NCBI RefSeq assembly: GCF_051401765.1
Contig: NW_027480422.1
Span: forward strand, 13,472,001 to 13,536,000
Direction: 5' to 3'
DNA length: 64,000 nucleotides
From: Calliopsis andreniformis
Taxonomy: Eukaryota; Arthropoda; Insecta; Hymenoptera; Andrenidae
A model generated the notes under the pieces. That model did no database searches. It worked only from the letters and a program-made list of their open reading frames with translations, and was not told where the DNA came from. The translations under genes and the position numbers were made by a program. Below are positions 43,062 through 50,987 of this stretch, piece by piece; within the stretch, counting starts at the first letter, position 1; each line of letters opens with the position of its first letter.

Positions 43062-45395
43062 CGGGCAACCTAGGTTTCGCTCTAGGGCGTTGCTCCACCA
43101 GATCGAATAGTTAGGGCCTCAGAAGCCAACGCCAGAAGCATAAAATACAATAAAAATACAACAGTTTTTATATCGTATAAAAGGAATAATTGCAAACAGT
43201 GTGAAATAAAGGTCATGTCTACGTTCAGGGCAACCTAGGCTTAACTGTAGGGCGTTGCTCCAACAGATCTCATAGCTAGGGACTTAGAATTTAACGCCAG
43301 AAGCATAAAATACAGTAAAGATGCAACAGTTTTTCCATCGTATAACAGGAATAATTGCAACCAGTGTGAAGGTAATGGTCTATTCCACGTTCCGGGCAAC
43401 CTAGGCTTCACTACAGGGCGGTGCTCCACCAGATCGAATAGTTAGGGCCTAAGAAGTCAACGCCAGAAGCATAAAATACAATACAAATACTACAGCTTTT
43501 CCATCGTATATAATGTATATTTGCAAACAGTGTGAAGGTAAAGGTCATTTCTACGTTCCGGACAACCTAGGCTTAACTGTAGGGCGTTGCTCCACCAGAT
43601 CGAAGAGCCAGGTACTTTGAATACAACACCAGAAGCAAAAAATACAATAAAAATGCAACGGTTTTTCCATCGTATAACAGGAAGGCTGCAACCCGCGTGA
43701 AAGTACTGGTCATTTCTATGTTCCCGGTAACCTAGGCTTCGCTCTAGGGCCTTGCTCCACCAGATCGAATAGCTAGGGATTTACAAGTCAACGCCAGAAG
43801 CATAAAATACAATAAAAATGCGACAGTTTTTCCACCGTATAAGAGGAATAACTGCAACCAGTGTGAAAGAACTGGTCATTTCTACGTTCCGGGCAACCTA
43901 GGCTTCACTCTAGGGCGGTGCTCCACCAGATCGAATAGTTAGGGCCTAAGAAGTCAACGCCAGAAGCATAAAATACAATACAAATACTACAGCTTTTCCA
44001 TCGTATATGATGTATATTTGCAAACAGTGTGAAAGTAAAGGTCATTTCTACGTTCCGGGCAACATAGGCTTAACTGTAGGGCGTTGCTCCTCCATATCGC
44101 ATAGGTCGGTACTTAGAATTTAACGCCTGAAGCATAAAATACAATAAAAATGCAACAGTTTTTCCATCGAATAACATGAATAATTGCAACCAGTGTGAAA
44201 GTACAGGTCATTTCTACGTTCCGGGCAACCTAGGCTTCACTCTAGGGTGTTCCTCCACCAGATCGAATAGTTAGGGCCTTAGAAGTCAGCGGCAGAAGCA
44301 TAAAACACAATAAAAATACAACAGTTTTTCCATCGTATAAAAGGAATAATTGCAACCAGTGTGAAAGTTATGGTCATTTCTACGTTCCGGGCAACCTAGG
44401 CTTAACTCCAGGGCGTTGCTCCACCAGATCGAATAGTTAGGGACTATGAATACAACACCACAAGCATAAAATACAATAAAAATGCAACAGTTTTTCCATC
44501 GTATAACAGGAATAATTGCAACCAGTGTGAAAGTTATGGTCATTTCTACGTTCCGGGCAACCTAGTCTTCACTCTAGGGCGATGGTCCACCAGATCGAAT
44601 AGATAGGGCCTTAGAAGTCAACGCACGAAGCATAAAATACAAAATTAATACAACAGTTTCTCCATCGTATAAAACGAATAATTGCAACCAGTGTGAAAGA
44701 TATGGTCTTTTCTACGTTACGGGCAACCTAGGCTTCACTCTAGGTCGTTGCTCCACCAAATCGAATAGCTAGGGCCTTAGAAGTCATAGCCCGAAGCATA
44801 AAATACAAAATTAATACAACAGTTATTCCATCGTATAACAGGTGGAATTACAACCAGGGTGAAAGTAATGGGCATTTCTACGTTCCGAGCAACCTAGGCT
44901 TCACTCAAGAGCGTTGCTCCACCAGATCGAATAGTTAGGGCCTAAGAAGTCAACGCCCGAAGCATAAAATACAATATAAATACAACAGCTTTTCCATCGT
45001 ATATGATGTATATTTGCAAACAGTGTGAAAGTAAAGGTCATTTCTACGTTCCGGGCAGCATAGGCTTAACTGTAGGGCGTTGCTCCTCCAGATCGCATAG
45101 TTCGGTACATAGAATTTAACGCCAGAAGCATAAAATACAATAAAAATGCAACAGTTTTTTCATCGTATAACAGGAATAATTGCAACCAGTGTGAAAGTAC
45201 AGGTCATTTCAACGTTCCGGGCAACCTAGGTTTCGCTATAGGGCGTTGCTCCACCAGATCGAATAGCTAGGGACTTAGAAGTCAACGCCAGAAGCATAAA
45301 ATACAATAAAAATACAACAGTTTTTCCATCCTATAAAAGGAATAATTGCGACCAGTGTGAAAGTAATGGTCATTTCTACGTTCCGGGCAACCTAG
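43062..45395. repeat. 2.33 kb higher-order block, copy 2
   Basis: This is the second copy of 39,920-42,253. Similarity ends at 45,395: this copy switches to CTAGTCTTCACTCTAGGGCG, a variant that also occurs inside the block at about 41,421 and 44,563 and again near 46,722. The switch shows a further join of a monomer from elsewhere in the unit. About 800 bp of other satellite (42,254-43,061) separates the copies and contains two 161 bp deletion monomers. Confidence 0.82.
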
Positions 45396-47884
45396 TCTTC
45401 ACTCTAGGGCGATGGTCCACCAGATCGAATAGTTAGGGCCTTAGAAGTCAACGCACGAAGCATAAAATACAAAATTAATACAACAGTTTCTCCATCGTAT
45501 AAAACGAATAATTGCAACCAGTGTGAAAGATATGGTCTTTTCTACGTTACGGGCAACCTAGGCTTCACTCTAGGTCGTTGCTCCACCAAATCGAATAGCT
45601 AGGGCCTTAGAAGTCATAGCCCGAAGCATAAAATACAAAATTAATACAACAGTTATTCCATCGTATAACAGGTGTAATTACAACCAGGGTGAAAGTAATG
45701 GGCATTTCTACGTTCCGAGCAACCTAGGCTTCACTCTAGGGCGTTGCTCCACCAGGTCGAGTAGTTAGGGCCTTAGAAAACAACTCCAGACGCATAAAAT
45801 ACAATAAAAATACAACAGTCTTTCCATCGGATAAAAAGAATAATTGCAACCAGTGTGAAAGTAATGGTCATTTCTACGTTTCGGGCAACCTAGGCTTCAC
45901 TCAAGAGCGTTGCTCCACCAGATCGAATAGTTAGGGCCTTAGAAGTCAACGCGCGAAGCGTAAAATACAAAATAAATAGAACAGTTTTTCCATTGTATGA
46001 AACAAATAATTGCAACCAGTGTGAAAGTTATGGTCATTTCTACGTTCCGGGCAACCCAGGCTTCACTCTAGGGCGTTGTTCCACCAGATCGAATAGTTAG
46101 GGCCTGAGAAGTCAACGTCAGAAGCATAAAATACAATATGAATACAACAGCTTTTCCATGGTATATAATGTATATTTGCAAACAGTGTGAAAGTAAACGT
46201 CATTTCTAGGTTCCGGGCAACCGAGGCTTAACTGTAGGGCGTTGCTCCACCAGATCGCATAGCTAGGGACTTAAAATTTAACGCCAGATTCATAAAATAC
46301 AATAAAAATGCAACAGTTTTTCCATCGCATAACAGGAATAATTACAACCAGTGTGAAAGTACAGGTCATTTCTACGTTCCGGGCAACCTAGGTTTCGCTG
46401 TAGGGCGTTGCTCCACCAGATCGAATAGCTAGCGACTTAGAAGTCAACGCCAGAAGCATAAAACACAATAAAAATACAACAGTTTTTCCATCGTATAAAA
46501 GGAATAATTGCAACCAGTGTGAAAGTTATGGTCATTTCTACGTTCCGGGCAACCTAGGCTTAACTCCAGGGCGTTGCTCCACCAGATCGAATAGTTAGGG
46601 ACTATGAATACAACACCAGAAGCATAAAATACAATAAAAATGCAACAGTTTTTCCATCGTATAACAGGAATAATTGCAACCAGTGTGGAAGTTATGGTCA
46701 TTTCTACGTTCCGGGCAACCTAGTCTTCACTCTAGGGCGATGGTCCACCAGATCGAATAGTTAGGGCCTTAGCAGTCAACGCACGAAGCATAAAATACAA
46801 AATTAATACAACAGTTTCTCCATCGTATAAAACGAATAATTGCAACCAGTGTGAAAGATATGGTCATTTCTACGTTACGGGCAACCTAGGCTTCACTCTA
46901 GGTCGTTGCTCCACCAAATCGAATAGCTAGGGCCTTAGAAGTCATAGCCCGAAGCATAAAATACAAAATTAATACAACAGTTATTCCATCGTATAACAGG
47001 TATAATTACAACCAGGGTGAAAGTAATGGGCATTTCTACGTTCCGGGCAACCTAGGTTTCGCTGTAGGGCGTTGTTCCACCAGATCGAATAGCTACGGCC
47101 TTAGAAGTCAACGCCAGAAGCATAAAATACAATAAAAATACAACAGTTTTTCCATCGTATACCTGGAGTAATTGCAACCTGTGTGAAAGAAATGGTCATT
47201 TCTACGTTCCGGGCAACCTAGGTTTTGCTCTATGGCGTTGCTCCATCACATCGAATAGTTACGGCCTTAGAAGTCAATGCCAGAAGCATAAAATACAATA
47301 TAAATGCAACAGTTTTTCCATCGTATAAAACGAATAATTGCAACCAGTGTGAAAGTGATAATCATTTCTACGTTCCGGGCAACATAGGCTTCACTCTATG
47401 TCGTTGTTCCACTAGATCGAATAGTTAGAGCCTAAGAAGTCTACGCCAGATGCATAAAATACAGTATAAATACAACAGCTTTTCCATCGTATAACAGGCA
47501 TAATTGCAAACAGTCTGAAAGATATGGTCATTTCTACGTTCCGCGCAACCTAGACTTCACTCTAGGGCGTTGTTCCACCAGATCGAATAGTTAGGGCCTA
47601 AGAAGTCAACGCCTGAAGCATAAAATACAGTATAAATACAACAGTTTTTTCATCGTATAACAGGAATGATTGCAACAAGCCTGAAGGTAATGGTCATTTC
47701 TACGTTCCGGGCAATCTAGGCTTCACTCTAGGTCGTTGTTCCACCACATCTAATAGCTACGGCCTTGGAAGACAACGCCAGAAGCATAAAATACAATAAA
47801 AATACAACATTTTTTTCATCGTATAACAGGGATAATTGCAACCAGTGTGAAAGATATGGTCATTTATACGTTCCGGGCAACCTA

Positions 47885-47898
47885 GGCTTCACTCTGGG
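47885..47898. repeat. Target-site duplication of the LINE, left copy
   Basis: GGCTTCACTCTGGG here is repeated exactly after the poly(A) tail at 50,974-50,987. It is ordinary satellite sequence, normally GGCTTCACTCTAGGG. The preceding A at 47,884 could add one more base, but on the right it cannot be told from the poly(A). Confidence 0.93.
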
Positions 47899-47900
47899 CT

Positions 47901-50528
47901 GGGTGGAGAGTGGCAACAGAAGTGGCGACCCTCAGCGATCACCTCTATATAACAATGGAGGTGAGGGTCGCCGCTGCTACCTCCACCCGGAGTGATGGGC
48001 CCCGGTGCCACGGGGGCCGGCGGGCCTGCCCGCCACCGCGATGGTCCATTAAAAAGCTGAATTGCAGCCTCTTGGAGGCGGCCGCTCATGCGGCGGCCTG
48101 GCCGGAGACACCGGCTGGGCCGGTCGGCGACGTCGAGGGAGAAATGGCCTGGCTCAACAGGGCTATAAAGGCGGTGTGTGACACCGCCATGCCCAGAGCC
48201 GGGCCACCCTCGCGTCCGGGCGCGGCGTACTGGTGGTCGCGGGAAATGGACGAGTTACGTGTGGCGTACGTCCGCTCGCGGCGTCGGTACACCCGCGCCC
48301 GCCGACGTCGGCAGGCCGAACCCGAGCAGGTGGCGCGCTTGTATGAAGAGTATAGCGCGATGCGCAGAACACTCCAGCGCGCCATCCGGGACGCCAAAGC
48401 CCGGGCATGGAAGGAACTCCTCGTGGAATTAAACAGGGATCCGTGGGGGCGCCCATATAAACTCGTGATGGGTAAGTTGCGAGCATGGGCGCCACCCATA
48501 ACGGAGACCTTGGATCCCCCACTCCTGGAGCGGGTGGTTCAGACCCTGTTTCCCGGGATAGACCGGGAGCAGGAGACCGCCCGCTCCGAAACCTCGGAGC
48601 CACCTGTTGAGTGGTCCGAGATGGAGATGGGGGTAACCCACGAGGAGTTGGCCGGGGCCCTGCGCCGTCGCGGGTCACGCAACGTTGCGCCGGGCCCTGA
48701 CGGTGTCCCCGGCCGCGTATTGGCCCGGGCAGTGGGCGTCCTAAGCTCGAGGTTCGTGCGATTGCTGAGCGGCTGCCTCCGCATGGGGGAATTCCCCCGA
48801 GTATGGAAACAGGCGCGGATGGTCCTCCTGAGAAAGGACGGACGGCCCGCGGACACGCCTTCGGCATATAGGCCGGTGTGCTTGCTCGACGAGGCGGGAA
48901 ACCTTTTTGAGACAATCATAGCTGCCCGCCTCTCGAGCCACCTGTCGACGGTGGGACCGGGATTGGTCTCCAGCCGGTTTGGCTTCCGGGAGGGACCTTC
49001 GACCATAGACGCCATCGTGCGCGTCAGGTCCCTCTCGGAGGAGGCCGTCTCCAGGGATGGGGTGGCGTTGGCGGTATCGTTGGATATCGTCAACGCCTTT
49101 AATACCCTTCCCTGGGGCAGGGTACTGGGGGCGCTCCGTCATATGCGAGTGCCCCCGTACCTGAGACGGACTGTCCGGTCCTACCTAAATGACAGGTGGA
49201 TACAATACACCGGCCGGGATGGGAAACTTTGCCGAAGGAGGGTCGTGCGCTGTGTTCCGCAGGTGTCCGTACTGGGTCCCTTGCTTTGGGTCATCGCGTA
49301 CGACCACGTGCTGCGGGCCCGCCTACCCGCCGACGTCGGGCTGACGTGTTACGCGGACGACACGTTGGTGCTGGTCGGCGGGGTGGGCTATGGGAGGGCC
49401 ATCCGCCTTGCTGAGATGGCGGTGGCTGTCGTTGTCGCGGCGATCCGTGAGTCGGGCCTTGAGGTAGCGCCCCACAAATGCGGGGCCATGTGGTTTTATG
49501 ACCGACCTCGCCGTGGGGCGCCCCCTCCCGGCTTGCGGATCAGAGTGGGTGATGCCTTCGTCGAGGTGAAGGAACAGATGAAATATCTGGACCTGACCCT
49601 CGACAGCCAATGGCGCTTCGTCGAACACTTCGACCGCTTGGCCCCCCGTGTGGAGAGAGCGTCGGCCGCATTAGGCCGCCTCCTCCCCAATTTAGGGGGG
49701 CCTGAGGAAGGTTTTCGCCGCCCCTACGTCGGGGTGGTGCGGTCAATGATCCTCTACGGGGCCCCTGTCTGGGCCCCGGACCTGATGGCCAGCAAACGCA
49801 GCATCGCGATGCTGCGACGCCTTTACCGGCGGCTGGCCATCAGAGTCATTAGGGGGTACCGCACCATCTCCTACGAGGCGGCGACGGCCCTGGCTGGTCT
49901 TCCTCCCCTGGAGCTCCTGGCGCAGCAACACCGGACGATATACGTCCGGCTGCGGGAGCTCCGGGACAGTGGGAGGCCACCAGAGGCAGAAGCGGTCGAA
50001 CGGACGAGGCGTCTTGCCCGGCGTGCCCTACACATTGAGTGGACCCGCCAGCTGCAGGCTGGCGCGGCCGCCAAAAGGGCCGTCGGGGCTGTCCTGCCAC
50101 ATTTCGAAAAGTGGCGGGACAGAGCATACGGAAGGCTCACCTACAGAATGACGCAGGTGCTCTCCGGACATGGCTGTTTCGGGGAGTACCTGTGTCGAAT
50201 TGGGAAGGAAGCGACAGCGACATGCCACCATTGTGGGGAGGAACAGGACACGGCGCAGCACACGCTGGAAGTCTGCCCGGCGTGGGCAACAGAGCGCCGT
50301 GTCCTGAAACAGGGGGTGGGACGCGACCTCAGGCTGGAAGCCGTAGTTGCAGCTATGGTGACTGGCGAGAGGCCGTGGAAAGCAATGGCCTCCTTCTGCG
50401 AGCAAGTGATGCTGCAGAAGGAGGCCGCGGAGCGGGATAGGGAGCAGCACTCCCATCCCGCCCGCAGGGGAAGAGCCAGGGCCGGGCCACGGGCAAGACA
50501 AAGGTCTCCGCCCGCCCCGGCGCAGTAG
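47901..50528 (+). CDS. LINE ORF2 fragment: endonuclease tail, reverse transcriptase and zinc knuckle (5'-partial)
   Basis: This is the C-terminal part of an R1-clade ORF2 protein, which would nick the target and copy element RNA into the nick. Residues are numbered from the GTG at 47,910, which is not a real start; the true start is lost and the element frame is open from 47,901. Residues 8-13 (LSDHLY) end the endonuclease. DPWGRPYKL (177-185) is in the linker. APGPDGVPG (260-268) and RPVCLLDEAGNLFE (321-334) are early reverse transcriptase motifs. LDIVNAF (391-397) holds catalytic Asp392, and YADD (481-484) holds Asp483 and Asp484. CHHCGEEQDTAQHTLEVC (772-789) is a CX2CX8HX4C knuckle. There are no stops or frameshifts. 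However, PQVS (450-453) replaces PQGS, YLDLTLD (559-565) replaces YLGLTLD, and EGPST (361-365) replaces a usual GRST, so enzyme activity is doubtful. No RNase H domain is visible, as usual in this clade. Confidence 0.93.
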   Translation, partial: GWRVATEVATLSDHLYITMEVRVAAATSTRSDGPRCHGGRRACPPPRWSIKKLNCSLLEAAAHAAAWPETPAGPVGDVEGEMAWLNRAIKAVCDTAMPRAGPPSRPGAAYWWSREMDELRVAYVRSRRRYTRARRRRQAEPEQVARLYEEYSAMRRTLQRAIRDAKARAWKELLVELNRDPWGRPYKLVMGKLRAWAPPITETLDPPLLERVVQTLFPGIDREQETARSETSEPPVEWSEMEMGVTHEELAGALRRRGSRNVAPGPDGVPGRVLARAVGVLSSRFVRLLSGCLRMGEFPRVWKQARMVLLRKDGRPADTPSAYRPVCLLDEAGNLFETIIAARLSSHLSTVGPGLVSSRFGFREGPSTIDAIVRVRSLSEEAVSRDGVALAVSLDIVNAFNTLPWGRVLGALRHMRVPPYLRRTVRSYLNDRWIQYTGRDGKLCRRRVVRCVPQVSVLGPLLWVIAYDHVLRARLPADVGLTCYADDTLVLVGGVGYGRAIRLAEMAVAVVVAAIRESGLEVAPHKCGAMWFYDRPRRGAPPPGLRIRVGDAFVEVKEQMKYLDLTLDSQWRFVEHFDRLAPRVERASAALGRLLPNLGGPEEGFRRPYVGVVRSMILYGAPVWAPDLMASKRSIAMLRRLYRRLAIRVIRGYRTISYEAATALAGLPPLELLAQQHRTIYVRLRELRDSGRPPEAEAVERTRRLARRALHIEWTRQLQAGAAAKRAVGAVLPHFEKWRDRAYGRLTYRMTQVLSGHGCFGEYLCRIGKEATATCHHCGEEQDTAQHTLEVCPAWATERRVLKQGVGRDLRLEAVVAAMVTGERPWKAMASFCEQVMLQKEAAERDREQHSHPARRGRARAGPRARQRSPPAPAQ

Positions 50529-50688
50529 GGCCCCTGGACACGGGTCACGGGGAGGGGAGCAATGGCCCGAAGCCGGCCCGACCCACTGACGGGGCCTCAG
50601 GCCCCCGAGGTTCTGGCTGGCTGCGGGTCATTGCGGGGTCGCAGGCGGCTTGGGTTGGGGCCCAAGTCGCCATTGCATAGCGACCCAT

Positions 50689-50703
50689 GGGGGGGGGGGG
50701 GGG
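50689..50703 (+). repeat. Poly(G) tract of 15 in the LINE 3' UTR
   Basis: There are fifteen consecutive G after CGACCCAT. Such a homopolymer is prone to length change by polymerase slippage and to sequencing error, so the exact length is uncertain. Confidence 0.8.
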
Positions 50704-50785
50704 CGGCGGCATGTGGTGTGGCCACTACATGTCGCCGAAGTTAGAAGTGTCGCAAGGGAGTGGGGGGTATGACCCCTCCCGGGAT

Positions 50786-50844
50786 GTGCTTCGGCACGGC
50801 TAGGGGGGTACTGGAAGTGTTCTTCGGAGTTCCCAGTGCCCCCC
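50786..50844 (+). other. Two RNA hairpins with UUCG loops in the LINE 3' UTR
   Basis: The first is a perfect GTGC-TTCG-GCAC hairpin (50,786-50,797), the very stable C(UUCG)G tetraloop form. The second pairs GGGGGGTACTGG (50,803-50,814) with CCAGTGCCCCCC (50,833-50,844): 12 pairs including one U-G wobble. Within its 18-base loop, TTC-TTCG-GAG (50,820-50,829) can form a second UUCG-capped helix. Recognition of 3' UTR stem-loops by LINE reverse transcriptases is known for some elements, such as eel UnaL2 and silkworm SART1; that role here is inferred. Confidence 0.7.
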
Positions 50845-50877
50845 GAAACGCCTTAGGTTGGCCACCGTGGAGTTTTA

Positions 50878-50926
50878 GTCGGTAAAAGTCCGACACTACC
50901 CCGAGCCCTCCCCAAGGGTTCGGGGT
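50878..50926 (+). other. Two RNA hairpins close to the LINE poly(A) tail
   Basis: GTCGG (50,878-50,882) pairs with CCGAC (50,890-50,894) around a 7-base loop. Immediately after, ACCCCGAGCCCT (50,898-50,909) pairs with AGGGTTCGGGGT (50,915-50,926): 12 pairs including one G-U wobble, with a 5-base loop. They lie 24 bases before the poly(A) tail, where template recognition by the reverse transcriptase would be expected. Confidence 0.7.
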
Positions 50927-50950
50927 GTCCTATGAGGATTTCTCCACGTT

Positions 50951-50973
50951 AAAAAAAAAAAAAAAAAAAAAAA
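50951..50973 (+). other. LINE poly(A) tail, 23 A
   Basis: Twenty-three A follow CACGTT and are followed directly by the right target-site duplication. No AATAAA signal is obvious just upstream. The last A may belong to the duplicated target. The tail is uninterrupted, which suggests a fairly recent insertion. Confidence 0.93.
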
Positions 50974-50987
50974 GGCTTCACTCTGGG
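50974..50987 (+). repeat. Target-site duplication of the LINE, right copy
   Basis: GGCTTCACTCTGGG matches 47,885-47,898 exactly. The satellite then continues GCGTTGCGCTACCAGATC. Removing the element and one copy restores a normal monomer. Confidence 0.93.

Larger units (their letters stand above)
1..47898. repeat. Left satellite array, ~166 bp monomer, about 288 copies
   Basis: The whole stretch is head-to-tail copies of a unit of about 166 bp, all in one orientation. Landmarks recur in fixed order in nearly every copy: TTAGAAGTCAACGCCAGAAG, CATAAAATACAATAAAAATA, CAACAGTTTTTCCATCGTAT, AATTGCAACCAGTGTGAAAG, GGTCATTTCTACGTTCCGGG, CAACCTAGGCTTCACTCTAG, GGCGTTGCTCCACCAGATCG. My count of a consensus gives 166 bp and about 42% GC with six CpG sites. 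Distances between matching landmarks are multiples of 166, for example 664, 1,992 and 1,328. Monomers differ by scattered substitutions and small indels; a 161 bp form also occurs. No gene, RNA gene or other transposon was found in it. The unit is close to nucleosome-plus-linker length, as in many centromeric or pericentromeric satellites, but location on the chromosome cannot be told from sequence. Confidence 0.97.
50529..50950 (+). other. LINE 3' untranslated region
   Basis: This is GC-rich, non-coding sequence between the TAG stop of ORF2 and the poly(A) tail. Short open frames across it have no recognisable content. In this family the 3' end of the RNA is bound by the element's own reverse transcriptase to start reverse transcription. 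The last 170 bases are rich in inverted repeats that would fold in RNA (listed separately). It also contains an uninterrupted run of 15 G (50,689-50,703). Confidence 0.85.
47899..50973 (+). mobile_element. 5'-truncated R1-clade non-LTR retrotransposon (LINE) inserted in satellite
   Basis: This 3,075 bp GC-rich island is unlike the satellite on either side. It consists of a 3'-terminal ORF2 fragment (to 50,528), a 3' UTR (50,529-50,950) and 23 A residues (50,951-50,973). It is flanked by an exact 14 bp target-site duplication, the mark of target-primed reverse transcription. Family assignment rests on the protein: the end of an apurinic-type endonuclease (TLSDHLYI), an R1-like linker (DPWGRPYKLVMGKLR), a LINE reverse transcriptase with YADD, and a C-terminal CCHC knuckle. 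ORF1 and most of the endonuclease are absent at the 5' end, the common fate of LINE copies. A poly(A) tail fits TRAS/SART/Waldo-type members rather than R1 itself. It is the only transposon seen in the window. Confidence 0.95.

Noticed and set aside
47910..47912. GTG at 47,910 as the translation start of the LINE protein
   Set aside because: It lies inside the endonuclease/reverse transcriptase reading frame of a 5'-truncated copy. The frame continues upstream to the insertion junction, so no true start remains.
47889..50548. Many overlapping open frames on the minus strand and in other frames across the LINE
   Set aside because: They are by-products of the GC-rich ORF2 and have no recognisable motif. 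The plus-strand frame with YADD and the CCHC knuckle is the real one.
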